DNA of 64,000 nt from Neoceratodus forsteri (taxonomy: Eukaryota > Chordata > Ceratodontiformes > Ceratodontidae), in contig CM057459.1 in assembly GCA_016271365.2 (NCBI GenBank), positions 817,839,001 to 817,903,000 on the forward strand. Reading direction: 5' to 3'. Both the position numbers and the translations under genes were made by a program. A model generated the notes under the pieces. That model had not been told where the DNA came from. It did not search any database and saw nothing but the letters and a program-made list of their open reading frames with translations. This document shows positions 22,503-34,479 of this stretch, one piece after another. Each line of letters begins with the position of its first letter. Position 1 is the first letter of the stretch.

Positions 22503-25231
22503 CTAGCACACCTCTTTTTGAAAGATGCTACCCTCTGGACTTTGTTGATTCCCTTGAGGTACTTGAAAGTTTCTATCATGTCCCCCTCTCCTCCTTTCCT
22601 CAAGGCTATACATATTAAGATCCTTAAGTCTCTCTTCATATGTCTTCCGGTGCAGACCCTGCACCATTTTAGTTGCCCTCCTCTGGACAGCTTCCATCCT
22701 GTCTATGTCTTTGTGAAGACTGGGTCTCCAGAACTGCACGCAGTACTCCAGATGGGATCTGACCAGCTGTCTGTACAGAGGGATAATAACTTCCTGTTTT
22801 CTACTGGTGATGCCTCTCCCTATGCATCCCAGCATTCCCCCAGCCCTCCTTGCTGCCCTCTCACATTGCTTGCCCACCTTTAGGTCATCTGATATGACTA
22901 CCCCCAGGTCCCTTTCCATTTTTGTTGTTGTTAGTATCTCACCCCCCATTGTGTACTCTTCCCCTGGGTTTTTATTTCCCAGGTGCATTAACTTGCACTT
23001 CTTAACATTGAATCTAAGCTACCATACATTTGACCATTCCTCTAACCTTGCCAAGTCCCTTTTCAATTTTTCCATCCCACCTTGTGCATCAACTCTGTTG
23101 CAGATCTTTGTGTCATCTGCAAAGAGACATACTTTTCCTTCCAGTCCCTCTGCAATGTCGCTTATAAAGACATTGAAGAGGACCGGTCCTAATACTGAAC
23201 CCTGTGGTACCCCACTAATAACCCCCCTTTCTTCAGAGTGGACTCCATTTACTATTACTCTCTGTGTCCTATTCTCCAGCCAATTTTTTACCCAGGCTGT
23301 CATCTTGGGACCCACTCCCAGGCTAGCTAACTTGTATATTAATCTTTTGTGTGGGACTGTGTCAAATGCCTTGCTAAATTCTAGGTATGCCATGTCCACA
23401 GCCCCTCCCTGATCTTCTACTTTGGTCACCCAGTCAAAGAAATCTATCAGATTTGTCTGGCATGACCTTCCTGCTGTGAATCCATGCTGCCTTGGGTCCT
23501 GTGCCCCTCTGGCCTCTAGATACTCGACAATTCTTTCCTTCAGAAGTGATTCCATCATTTTCCCTACCACTGAGGTTAAACTAACAGGTCTGTAGTTTCC
23601 TGCTTCTGCCTTGCTCCCACTTTTGTGAAGGGGAATCACATCTGCCCTCCTCCAGTCCTCGGGTACCACCCCATCCTCCCATGATTTGTTAAACAGGGTA
23701 GTCAGTGGTGTCACTAATTCCACCCTTAGTTCTTTTAGAATTCTGGGATGAATCCCATCAGGCCCCATTGCATTTGTCCACTTTCAGTTTTAAGAGTTAT
23801 TTCAGGACCCTTTCTTCTGTAAATGGGCTGGTATCAACTTCTGTATCCAGAGTGTTTCTACTGTTTGTTTTAGGTACCTCCCCCTCTTCCTTTGTAAATA
23901 CAGAGCAAAAATATTTGTTTAGTATCTCTGCCTTTTCACAGTCACCCTCTGCCCACCCCCCCTTTATTAAGCCTCACTATCCCTCCTTTGGTCTTCCTTC
24001 GCTCCCTGATGTACCTATAAAAGGTTTTATCCCCCTTCTTAACTGAGTTGGCTATCTTTTCCTCAGTTTGGGCCTTTGCTGTTCTGACTGCCTTCCCAGC
24101 TTCCTTTTGCTTTAACTGATACAGTTCTCTGTTCTGCTCCTTCTGTGATTCCTTGTATTTCTTGAAAGCTTTCTTTTTCTCTTGAACCTTCACTGCCACT
24201 TCCTTTGTGAACCATAGTGGTTTCTTACATCGTTTAGTTTTGTTTATTTGCTTCACACAAAGGCTAGTTACCTCTGTGATGGCAGTTTTTATTATTCCCC
24301 ATTGTTCTTCCACCCCTCCTTCATGCCCATTTGCTAGTGCATTCCTTAGGCACTCACCCATTTTAGCAAACTCAGCCCTCCTAAAGTCCAGTACCTTTGC
24401 CTTGTAAGGCTTGACTCTATTGCTGTGTTTATTGTGAACCATACTATTCGATGGTCGCTAGTTCCCAGATGGCTACCCACTTCTACATCTGTGATCTCTC
24501 TTGATCGCCATTTGAGAGAACCAGGTCTCAAGATTGCTCCCTCTCGGTGGGCTCCAATACTAGCTGTCTAAGGCATGCCCCCATAGGGCATCTAGAATAA
24601 CCCCACTCTTCAAAGTGGCTGCTGCAACTGCACTCCAGTTAACATCTGGCATATTCAGATCACCCATCAGCAATATCTCCCCTTTTTCTGCCTTACTAAG
24701 TATACTTTCTAGCATTTCCTTGTCCATTTCCTCCCCCTGAGAAGGGGGTCTGTATACAACCCCTATGCGGATTGTGGTGCCATTGCTAGTCTCCAAATTT
24801 ACCCACAGTGCTTCTTCTCCTCCCTGTTTTCCCTTTTGTTCTGCTGCTTTGATTCCTTCCCTTATGTAAAGAGCTACTCCTCCTCCTCTATTACCCTCTC
24901 TGTCCCTCCTGTAGATAGTGTATCCTGGTATGTTTACATCCCAGTCATGGTTTTGTGTGAGCCATGTTTCTATGACTGCCATGATATCCAGATGTTCCTC
25001 CTCCATCAAGGCCACTAATTCAGGAAGCTTGTTACTCAGACTACGGGCATTGGTACTCATTGCTTTCCATTTTTTGATGGCTTTACCTTCAGTTGCAGCA
25101 TCCTCCACTGACCTTTCTACCTTGGTCTTTTTCTCATTTAGTACCCTGTTTTGTAGGGAGAGGCTGGGATTTTCCTGCTGCTTATCAGTGCCTCCCCCCT
25201 TGACTAGTTTAAAAGCTTGCCAATGAAGCAT
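22503..25231 (-). pseudogene. CR1 copy D ORF2: endonuclease plus reverse transcriptase
   Basis: Starts at the ATG at 25229-25231, inside the end of ORF1. The endonuclease (25231-24560) has STNARSLSNKLPELVALM, HNWD-like QNHDWDVNIPGYTIY, VVYRPPSQGEEMDKEM and LLMGDLNMPDVNWS. LGTSDHRIVWF (SDH block) follows in the next frame (24531-24346). The linker is PLWFTKEVAVKVQEKKKAF. The reverse transcriptase (23768-23019) is one open frame: MGPDGIHPRILKEL, NYRPVSLTSVVGKMMESLL, HGFTAGRSCQTNLIDFFDWV, FSKAFDTVPHKRL, SGVPQGSVLGPVLFN and an intact LFADDTK (codons 23112-23120). The thumb is at 22988-22503. Three or four frameshifts are present. The catalytic residues that can be read are intact, so this is a young relic. 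Confidence 0.88.
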
Positions 25232-26151
25232 TTAAACCGATTGCTCAAAAGACTTGTTCCCTTCCTGGACAGATGCAGACCATCCTGCCAGTATAGGCTG
25301 GTGTCCCTCCAGGTGGAACCCCAGTCACCAATGAAGCCAAACCCCTGTGTTCCACACCATTTTTTCAACCATTCATTAAACTGCATGGTGCAAAGTACTC
25401 GCCTCACTCATGCCATTGACAGGCAGCACCTCTGAGAAGGATACTGTGTGTGCTACTTGTCTTAGGCCCTCCCAGTTCTACAAAGTCCTTCTGCACTGCT
25501 CTAATCTCATGTTGAGCCAAGTCATTTGTCCCTAGGTGGACAATGACGTCCAGCTCGAACTGCAGCTGTTCTCATGATCCTGAGGATCGCTCCTGTCCTT
25601 CCAAGCCATGGCACCAGGCAGGCACCTTACTTCAGTTTTCCCTGCTCCCCCCAGTTCTATCCCCCTAATAATTGAGTCCCCCACCAGGAGCTGCTTCCTT
25701 TCCTTGTGGTGTCCTCTGCCTCCTTCCTGTGGGCCTCCCTTGTGACCAGTGTCCTCAGCCTCCTTAATCTCCTCTGTGGGTGCATCCATAGGGGAGCTGT
25801 GCTCCCCCAGAATGGTGTATGGATTGTGGAGTGGAACAACTGACTGGGTGTGCCTCTGTTCCACCATCCTCACCCTCCCTGAGCCCACTGTGGTCCAACT
25901 GCTGTGTTTTCTTTGCAACCTCTGAGGCAGTGGTGGTGGCTCTGGTGCTCCCTGGATGGGGGAGGTTCCCTTCTTACCATCCAGTCTGGCCTGGGGGAAG
26001 GTTCCCTTACTGCTGTCAGTGTGGCCTGAAGATGGGAAAATTCCTCCCTCAGGGCAGAGAGTTGTCTGCAAATAGGGCAAGATCTCAGCCTCCAGAAAGT
26101 CTCCCAGAAGACTGCTACCCCACAGCCATTACATTGCATTAATCCCCACAT
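25204..26151 (-). pseudogene. CR1 copy D ORF1: zinc finger plus SGNH esterase
   Basis: Starts MWGLMQCNGCG, with the second pair CPIC and LREEFSHLQATL, like copy A. The central part reads through frames at 26080-25532, including QLLVGDSIIRG (a good GDS catalytic block) and EVRCLPGAMAWKDR. The C-terminal piece (25407-25204) has QFNEWLKKWCGTQGFGFIGD and DGLHLSRKGTSLLSNRF, the Asp-x-x-His end, and stops after FKCFIGKLLN. Two or three frameshifts separate the pieces. Its last 28 nt overlap the presumed start of ORF2. Confidence 0.82.
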
Positions 26152-27327
26152 GATTATGTACTTTTTTGTTCTTTTTTTTTGTTTGTGTGTGTGATTGGTT
26201 TGTTATATAACAATATATATATTATACAATGTGTATGCTTATATTTTAAGTGCTGTGTGCTAGAAAGGATATGACATTGATATGAACCTTGCACTCTTGA
26301 GGAAATGATGTCAGAACCCCAGGTATAAAGGAACTATTTCCAGGGGTGGGTGGGGTGAGGAGTGGGAAGGGGTTGGGCCTAAACTGTGCCCTCACAAAAC
26401 AATCAGCTAAGAGCTCTGACCCACCGCTGTGATGAGTGCCTTCCTGTCAGCAAGATACCATACAACAATTTGACAGAGCAAATCCCCTGCTAATCAAACA
26501 GACAAAAATCCAGACATCCATGTCAGACACAGGTAAACCTCCCCAGCCCCAAAACAGCCTGGTGGTTTGTGCTTCTGAAAGTAGTCAGCCCCAAAATAAG
26601 TCAGCTGTGCTTTAAACTCTTCCTGCACTGAAAATCTTAAGAATTGTAACAAGACTGTCTTTATCTGATTAAGTTCCTTATTTCACCTTTCAGTTAGAAG
26701 TAGCCTCCACCTGTAGAATATCTGCTACAAACCAAAGACAATTGCAAGGTTCACCTCCCTCTGTTGTGAGCACAACTCACTTTCTTGCAAATCCTATGTT
26801 CAGTATTGTAGCTCCCAGCAAGAGGTAGCTTGCCTTAAAAAATATTAGCTGTTCTGATGAGTTTGCTATAAAACACTTGCTTATAATACTATTGTTCTCA
26901 GGTCTGTTATCAAAGCTATTGGCTGATTAAGTAGCTATGTTGTAATCACTTCCTGAGAAAGTCTAGAATTTCCTTTTAAGGCACACAAAAGATAAACCCA
27001 AAAAACAGTTTACTGTCTGGGTCAAATACACAACCTGTACCTGCACTTTTTTCAGGATTTGTGACAAATGTTTAGCCCAGGGTTTAAACTCTTCCTACAC
27101 TGAAAATCTTAAGAATTGTAACAAGACTGTCTTTTCCTGATTAAGTTCCTTATTTCACCTTTCAGTTAGAAGTAGCCTCCATGTGTAGAATATCTGCTAC
27201 AAACCAAAGACAATTGCAAGGTTCACTTCCCTCTGTTGTGAGCACAACTCACTTTCTTGCAAATCCTATGTTCAGTATTGTAGCTCCCAGCAAGAGGTAG
27301 CTTGCCTTAAAAAATATTAGCTGTTAA
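26152..27327 (-). promoter_or_regulatory. CR1 copy D 5' UTR with 476-bp tandem unit
   Basis: Upstream of ORF1 of copy D. The segment 26610-26851 is repeated almost exactly at 27086-27327, an offset of 476 bp, so the region holds one full 476-bp unit and a 242-bp partial unit at the 5' end. Only a few differences are visible (for example gcactgaaaa/acactgaaaa and ttatctg/tttcctg). Tandem monomers in a LINE 5' UTR usually act as promoter units; that function is inferred. Confidence 0.65.
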
Positions 27328-29362
27328 TACAGTCAATGAGCAATGCGCAAGACAAATCAGCAATGCCAAAAGAATGAAGAACCCGCTCTGGTTCTCCAAA
27401 GAGGTAGCAACCAAAACCATGGAAAAAAAGAGAGCTTTTAAGCAGGACAAGAAAACAAATGGATAAATGGACAGGGAGGAACATAAGAACAAACTCAAGG
27501 AGGTAGGAAAAGCAATTCTGATAGCCAAAGCCCAAACAGAGGAAAAAATAGCACAAAGGTTAGGAAGGCAGATAAAACTTTCTATAGATACAGAAAAGAA
27601 AAAAAGAAGAGAAAAGAGGGAGTAGTCTGACTAGCAACAAGGGAGGGCCAACTGTTATAGAAAGATGAAGACAAAGCAGAGTTGTTAAATTCTTCTACTC
27701 AGTCCTCAAAATAAAGATATTGGCAAATGACCTAAACTACATAAGACAGTGCAGGATAGTGGAGGGGCAGATACAAGCCCCTTCACAAAAGAGAGGGTCT
27801 TAGAAGAGCTAAGCAAAATTAAGGTGGATAAAGCCAAGGGACCAGATGGTATCCACCCAGAATGCTAAAAAGAGCTTTGGGAAGAAATAGCTGCACCGTT
27901 AGCTGAGCTGTTCAAGCTATCTCTGGAAAGCAGCAGAGTACCTCAAGACTGGAAAAGGGCAACAGTTGTGCCCTTGCACAAAAGTGTAAGCAAGGAAGAG
28001 GCAGCAAACTACTGCTTAGTTAACCTGACCTCTATAGTGGGAAAAAATTATGGCGACATTACTAAAGGAGAGAATAGCTGACTACCTAAAGGAAACTGGA
28101 AAACACAACTCCAAACAACATGGCTTCATAGCAGGGCATTCATGCCAAACAAACATGAATGATTTCTTTGATTGGGTTACCAGGACAGTACACCAGGGTG
28201 GGGTGGTGTACATGGTGTACCTAGACTTCAGCAATGCCTTTGACATCATACCACACAGGAAACTTGCTAACAAACTAGAACACACAGGAATTGGACAGAA
28301 AATAGTAAACTGGATTAGAAACTGGCTGCAGAATAGGACAGAGAGAGTCTTGGTCAATGGGGCATTATCAAGGGAGGGAAATGTGACCAGTGGTGTTCCA
28401 CAGGGATCAGTGCTAATCATGACCTCTTCAACAAATTCATCAGTATCATCACTGATGAACTGGAGGGGAAGGTTTGCCTGTTTGCAGCCAATACATAGCT
28501 TTGCAACAGGGTAGATACACTATAGGGGGCATTAGGTATGGAGGCTGACCTAAGGAGACTGGAAGAATGGTCCAGAAATTGGCAGTTAAACTTTAACACT
28601 AAGAAGTGTAAGGTAATGTGCTTGGGCAAGAAGGAACCCAGGAAAAAAGTATGTACTAGAAGGTCATCAATTAGAGGAGACAAAGATGGAACAGGATCTG
28701 GGTATGATCATTACCAACGACTTAAAGGTAGGAAAACAATGTGAAAAAGCAGCACAGAAGGCAAGTGGTATCCTTGGATGCATAGGAAGGGGTATTACAA
28801 GCTGAAAGCAGGAAGTTGTCATGCCCTTCTACAGATCCTTGGTGGGGCTACATCTCAAGTACTTTGTCCAGTTCTGGAGGCCTTACCTTAAAAAGGACAT
28901 CAACCATCTGGAGAAGGTGCAGAGAAGGGCTACAAGGATGGTGCAGGGGCTGCATCATGAGCCATATGAGACAAGACACAAAGAATTGAACTTATTCTCT
29001 CTGGAACAGAGAATAAATGGGGGGACATGATAGAAACATTTAAGTTTGTGAAGGGAATTAACACAACTCAGTAGGAAAACCTTTTCCAGGAAAACCAAGT
29101 GGCACGTCCAAGAGGGCACAACTTGTGTCTGCTAGCAGGCAAGTTTAAAAGCAACTCTAGAAAGTACTTTTTCACTGAGAGAGTGATAGACCCATGGAAA
29201 AGCCTGCTACCAGAAGTGGTGGCATCAAAGACAGCAAGGGAGTTCAAATTTGTTTGGGACAGGCAATGTGGGCATCTTAGGAAAAAAATATAATTGGGGA
29301 GTAGCCATCTTGGGCAGACTAAATGGGCCACATGGTCCTCATCTGCTGACACTCTTCAATGT
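27328..29362 (+). mobile_element. CR1-type LINE, copy C, 3' part (reverse transcriptase and 3' end)
   Basis: Continuation of copy C after the copy D insertion. It opens with NEQCARQISNAKRMKNPLW, the expected sequence before the linker. It ends with a 3' UTR containing gggcagactaaatgggcc...ggtcctcatctgctgacac, the family 3' signature. A TA microsatellite follows at 29382. Confidence 0.87.
27333..29293 (+). pseudogene. CR1 copy C ORF2, reverse transcriptase portion
   Basis: Linker PLWFSKEVATKTMEKKRAF (about 27388), then KVDKAKGPDGIHPE (about 27820) and LTSIVGK. An open frame at 28050-28514 has HGFIAGHSCQTNMNDFFDWV, YLDFSNAFDIIPHRKLANKL and SGVPQGSV. The catalytic box reads FAAN instead of FADD (codons 28484-28492), so both aspartates are lost. 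The thumb (28538-29030) includes LRRLEEWSRNWQLNFNTKKC and [18 protein letters not shown]. The C-terminal NSRKYFFTERVIDPWKSL is at 29099-29293. Stops and shifts are frequent, so this is an old copy. Confidence 0.83.
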
Positions 29363-29379
29363 TCTTGTGTTTTCTTTAA

Positions 29380-29380
29380 A

Positions 29381-29414
<34 letters not shown>

Positions 29415-29420
29415 TATATA
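29380..29420. repeat. TA dinucleotide microsatellite
   Basis: About 15 uninterrupted TA units at 29382-29411, followed by a short cagtatatata continuation. It lies between the 3' end of CR1 copy C and the first terminal-module repeat. Confidence 0.9.
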
Positions 29421-29664
29421 TACAGAGGTACAGAGAGAATCCTACGATTAACCACAGCAGTGAGGGAAATTGGTGTTGTTGAAAACTTCTGACCTTCAGC
29501 TCACCTTCAACTGCATTGGTAAAAAGATAGTCGTGCCGGCCCTCACTCACCCCCATCACATGTGTAAAGAAGCAGAGGTATAGGAGAATGGGTGAGAGTT
29601 AGACCGAAGACCCGGCTGTGCACCCCAATGTGGTTGGGGGTGGGCTGTGGTCCAAGGGGGGTTT

Positions 29665-31500
29665 CAACCTATAACACCGAATTTCCTCACTTTTGTCACT
29701 GTGGAACAACCCTAACTGATGCATTAAATGGAGTTTTTTGCCTCTAATTTCCCTTCTTTTTGAGAAAGATAACGAGAAATAGTGAATATAATGCAGCAGC
29801 AGAGAAAGGGCTCCGCACTCCGCACGTGATGTCTTGTGACATAGTAACAGGAACAGCAATGCAAACAGAAGCGCTAACAGTGGTGCACATGGTAATGGCG
29901 CGAATGAGAATAGAGCAGTACACGCATACGGTGTATGTAGACGGAAACAGTTTGCCACGTGATGTCTTGTCACATAGTAACATGGTACCTGTAAATGCAA
30001 ATGGTAATGGGCATGGTGACGCAAAGCAAAACAGAAAGAGAAACAGTACTTTAGACACAAATGGTAAAAAAATAATGGAAACGCATGCGCAAATGAAAAC
30101 GCAAAGGATAACGCATATGGTGGCATAGACGTGAACGGTAAGTGAAACGGGTACGGAACCACAAACAGAAAGAGCACCGGTAACACTAATGTAAGCGCAC
30201 ATGCTGGTTTTCCCCAAAAGCTTCATAGAGAAAGACAGTGAGTACAAAGAATGTATGCATAATAATGGGTATCGGAGCAGAAAATGAGTTGGAGTACTAA
30301 ACTGCTTATATCTCAGGAACCGTATGATGTAGAAAAAAAATTTAAAAGTCATATGATTTATGACTTTCCTGGCTAGTTTTGTACTTAGCCCCTGTTAGGG
30401 GGCTAAGCTTTTCGGGCTTAAAAGTCCGTATCTCTTACTATTTCTGAGAGATACGGGCTCTGAAAGGTGCCATGCACGCCGTAATGCTATCCATGGAAAA
30501 AAAAGAGAAGTTTGGAGTGCCATAACTTGGCTCTCTGTTATATTTTTTCACCAAACTACAAAAAGGCACATCTGTGCGATGTTGGCTGTCTTCCCTCCAA
30601 ATTTCAGCCCAAAACACCAAACCATTCTTTTGCAGCGGGGTGCCAAAGAATTGCTGTCATTTTCACACAGCCTAGAAAAGAACTGTCGTGAATTTGCGTA
30701 AAGCTTTACAAATTCATCTGGACAGTTTGATTAGTGCTAAAGTACTTTTATAAAGTATTTTTCCAGAAATGTGAAAACATATTTGTGGGTGTTTACCCAA
30801 AATAAAGACACATGGCTAGCATCCTCAGGGTCCAACTAGGTGAATACAAAATAATTAGTTGCTAGAGGGTCCCAAAATTTAAATGCCAAGCATTTTTCTG
30901 ATCACCAACTGAACACAAAATGGCAGATTTGCGACAGTAAAAGGGCCATTTTTGAAAGTAAAAACTGCATTTGCAACGCTGTCGAACTTTTTGTTAAGTT
31001 TTCCCATTGACTTATAATGGGAACTTGTTTTTTGAATAACTTTTGAACCGTTTAATATTTTTTCACGAAATCTTCGAAAGGCACATCGGAGACCCCGGCT
31101 GCTTGTTCCCTGAAGATTTTGGACTGGTCACACAAACCTTGCAACCTGTAGGTGCTTACCATAGAATTCCAAAAAGCATAAATGCATGTGCAGATCACGC
31201 TTAATAACTCCGCAAACCATATCCGGTCGGGTACAAAACAAGGCAGATCCTAAGGCATATGGGTCTTGATCATGTATTCATCGCAAACTGCTTGAACGTT
31301 GCAAAGTTATTGTTGCAAAATTTTAGGCTTTAATCGTAAATGGCTCCTCAGCTTCCATTCATGGTAGCACTATCGTCCGCTACCATAATATATATATATA
31401 TATATATATATCTCTATATTCACAACTTCTAGTTTAATGCATCAGTTAGGTTGTTCCACAGCGACAAAGTGAGGAAATTGCTGTTAGGTTGAAAACCCTA
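29665..31500. mobile_element. Terminal-module repeat family, element 1 (about 1.8 kb)
   Basis: Bounded on the left (29665-29740) by caacctataacaccgaattt, ctgtggaacaaccctaactg and atgcattaaa, and on the right (31433-31500) by the reverse complement of the same module, giving inverted ends of about 70 bp. The interior has an A-rich aacagaaa-type stretch (29790-30180), a hairpin cctgttagggggctaag (30391-30410), and a conserved 1-kb tail ending in a TA microsatellite (31386-31412). It is homologous along its length to element 2 at 55449-57551. No transposase is present. A partly preserved hairpin flank (29550-29640) lies outside the left end. Confidence 0.7.
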
Positions 31501-31894
31501 ACTCCAATCCCCCAGCACCACACACATACACGCAGTATGGGGAGGACCAAGTCAACACAACAATGCACAGACATCCATCAGCAGGTGACAGAAATAATAA
31601 AACAATAGTCTCAATGTACTACGCGAGATCCCCACCCCTGACCAGGTACTTGCATGCTCAGTGGAGATCAATATAAAACTGAGGCCATGTACACCAAACG
31701 CACACATCCTCCTGATTGCAGCTGCACACAACGACTACACTTAGTAGTTGCATGGCTCACCACCCATGCCCCACACCACCACACCACACCACTTCATAGG
31801 TGGTCCAACGGAGCAACAGAGTTCAGCAAAACCATGAGTTGTGCAGCTATAATATCTCTGATTATAACAAGGGTTTGAGAAATGCAGCTTTAAT

Positions 31895-32065
31895 TGACTG
31901 TAAACATTGTAACACCCTTATGTCTAGTTTTATTAACAGACATGTAGAGCCCAACCATATGATAAACAGGGTTTAATGTTGTTTAAAAAAACAGTTTTAT
32001 TATGATAGCACAAGTCACATTTTCAGGTATTATGTTACTGGTCAGTTTATCACTGTCTCGTAACA
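31895..32065 (+). repeat. Diverged direct repeat, copy 1 (others at 53.95 and 41.3 kb)
   Basis: Aligns by eye with 53953-54120 in the same orientation: ttg(a/g)ctg(t/c)aaacat, cttatgt, gttta(a)aaa(a)ac, cattattac/tattatgatagca, aagtcac, and tggtcag.(t)atcac. From about 32050 it also matches 41293-41400: atcactgt, catg.ag(c)a(c)tcgg, catgcctcat and tcttattgct.aat. The copies lie near the two ends and in the middle of the 22.8-kb AT-rich block. Confidence 0.5.
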
Positions 32066-32160
32066 TGTAGCACTCGGCCATGCCTCATTCATTAAACCCC
32101 ACAGGGTGATTAACAGACATTTTCATATAACTGTTGGTCATGCCTTATTGCTGAATTGTC

Positions 32161-33139
32161 TTTATGAGTAGATACTCTGCTCTGCTAGGCACTGCAGCAG
32201 CTTTGCAACACAGTGTCCCACCCACTTACACCATACACTGTCTAGTTACTGAAGAATGGCTATCAATATGAACACATGAAGATGAACGGTGTAACTTGAT
32301 CATTACAGTCATCGAAATCCTAGTGTGATTATAACTGACAGAGTCAGTGATAGAGGATAACCCCTGCTATCCTAGTACACTTACTCCATTGTGAGTTAAA
32401 TCAATACTAAAATACATTCAGTTTATATCTACAGCATACCGCTTGATTCCTGTAGTACCACTAAATTAAATAATATAGTTATCAGTTTGATCTCATCAGT
32501 GACAGAAGTGTGGCAACCCAAATAGTAGACAGACAGCTCTGTATGAAACAACTTGTTAAAAAAATCATCACTATGTCCATAAGTGGCATAGATCACTATT
32601 GCAGCAATAGTAAATGTAGTTACTATTTGAATAAGTTAGTCATCACAGATGCAATGAGATTGTCCTTATCAGGCACAGCATACTCCAGTAAAGTGTCTGC
32701 AGCAAAATCTCTCCTATATACATCTCCGATACAGGTACATCATTGTTGGATCAGAAAGTATGATATTTACAACTTGTCATTCTGATCCATGCAATTATAA
32801 TGTTTCTTAGCAAAGAATACTTGTTGCATCTTTAGTATTGAAACACACTGAAAGTCTATGTATGTACACATCAGCAGTACACCTTCATCAGTAAGAATGC
32901 ATGTCATTCTGGCAGTACAATTTCACAGCTGAACATGAATGCTTTTCCATACGCTTACATCAGCCTCTATGTTGAGTAAACCATTGCAGTGAAATGTACT
33001 ACTATGTAACTCACCCACTAAATGTATCACTACTTTTATCTTGAGCATGCTAGTGCTTCTTTAATTTATGTATACTCACTATGTTAAACCTTTTCTACAA
33101 CTCTCATCATGCACCTTCAGTATTTATGTTGAATAACGC
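32161..33139. other. AT-rich spacer
   Basis: Lies between the arms of the long inverted repeat. The open frame at 32510-32785 (91 codons) has no recognisable motif and is not supported as a gene. Confidence 0.4.
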
Positions 33140-33399
33140 ATGCACTTCGTTGTGGTCGGTGGTGTGGGGCATCGGTAGGTAAGGGGCCATGCACTACTAA
33201 GTGTGGCATTGCCAGTGTGCAGCTGCAATCGATGTGTGCGTTGTGGCATGGCCTCAGTTTTGCTTGTTGATCTCACTGAGCATGCAGTACCTGGTCAGGG
33301 GTGGAATGTCTCGTAGTACATTTAGACAATTGTTTGTTATTTCTGTCACCTGCTGCTGGATGTCTGTCATTGTTGTGTTGATTCTGGTCCTCCCCATAC

Positions 33400-33445
33400 T
33401 TGCATATGTGTGTGTGTGTGTGTGTGTCTGTGTGTGTGTCGTTGG
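33400..33445. repeat. GT microsatellite
   Basis: A run of (tg)n with one tctg interruption, immediately outside the terminal module. A shorter GT-rich strip is at the equivalent place near 54160-54185. Confidence 0.85.
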
Positions 33446-33473
33446 GGGAGGGGGAATTCGGAGTTAGGGTTTT

Positions 33474-33600
33474 CAACCCTAACAGTGAATTTCCTCACTT
33501 TTGTCGCTGTGGAACAACCCTAACTGATGCTTTAAACGTAGCTTTTTGCCATGAATATCCTGTCTTTTTCAGAACTATTACTCAGAATAGTACATGATTT
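33474..33600 (+). repeat. Terminal-module copy, left-type
   Basis: Reads caaccctaacagtgaatttc, ctgtggaacaaccctaactg, atgctttaaa, then a diverged gctttttgcc...cctgtctttttcaga continuation. This is the left end of a family element that becomes unrecognisable after about 33600. Confidence 0.7.
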
Positions 33601-34479
33601 ATAGTTGTAAGAATAGTGCACATACATAATAAAAAAATATTCCAATATCAGAAATATTTCAACTCTTGTGGTTGTATTTATGTTATTAACAGTAACAGTA
33701 GTCAACTGTTAATCAGTATTGTTTATTATTCTTTTATTAATTGTAATTTGTCATTGTTATTCCATGTAATAGTTTTATGTAAAAGTGTTCACCTCTTTGT
33801 TTGTGAGCACATATGTAAATAAAAAGATGTACATAACTAAAAGACAATATGACATGACATGGACACCATTAGTTCATCAACTGAATAAATGGATAGTGAT
33901 TGTAGTAACCTGAGATTTGATAGAGTGCTTGTACTACTAACTGAGGTGGTACCACCAATCATGTGAACAGCGGTGGAAGAGGTTTGCTCGCATTGAATAC
34001 ATAAATTTGTTGTAAGTATGGCAACACAGACATTTCACTGTTGTACTAGCACGTACATACTTATCTTCATCATGATACACATACATATCTCTGTAGCACT
34101 AGTTGTATGAAACAACAACAGTGTGCCACAAATAGTGTAATGTAGCATTGTCACACATCTAATCTTACTTCTATGGAGAATCTCAACCTAATACCACAAT
34201 AGTGGTATGAGGTTTCACCAAATGAGAAAATCACAGTTGTATTATTCTTGTTAAAACTATTTTCAAGAAACATCTGACTCACACAATAACACACCAAACA
34301 CAAGAGAGTATAAATAAACTTTTTTTACTATAAAATATATTATATATAAAAATTACAAACAAAAATATCTTTCTTCATATAAAATACAAAAATATATATT
34401 AACACAAATAATATTCGAAAAGTGGAAAAAATTAAACTGGTATTGCATCATGCACAAAAATAAATTATTCAAAAACATT

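Larger units (their letters stand above)
22201..27327 (-). mobile_element. CR1-type LINE, copy D, near full length, inserted in copy C
   Basis: Best-preserved LINE in the window, minus strand. Order from 5' to 3': 5' UTR (27327-26152), ORF1 (26151-25204), ORF2 (25231 to about 22503), and a 3' UTR that, read on the minus strand, has gggcagactgggtgggcc ... cttatctgccgtcaaattc, then a degenerate ttatttcaatgtttc tail ending at about 22201. It interrupts copy C between the endonuclease and reverse transcriptase. No target-site duplication is evident, which is common for CR1. The longest open piece is 249 codons. Confidence 0.9.
31431..33545. repeat. Long inverted repeat (arms about 370-400 bp, 2.1 kb overall)
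   Basis: Left arm about 31431-31800 and right arm about 33140-33545 are reverse complements with moderate divergence. Landmarks in both arms: the terminal module, a CA/GT-rich strip, atggggaggacca, tcaacacaacaatg, catccagcagcaggtgacag, ccacccctgaccaggtac, gattgcagctgcacac and atgccccacaccacc. The inner spacer (31801-33139) is AT-rich and has no recognisable gene. The outer ends coincide with the right end of element 1 and the left end of a further module copy at 33474. Confidence 0.7.

Noticed and set aside
22807..23412. 201-codon plus-strand open frame.
   Set aside because: It is antisense to the reverse transcriptase of CR1 copy D, whose motifs are clear on the minus strand.
20318..29362. 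Retrovirus or LTR-element origin of the reverse-transcriptase sequences.
   Set aside because: No LTRs, gag, protease, RNase H or integrase were seen. The APE endonuclease, ORF1 esterase and 3' tails identify non-LTR LINEs.
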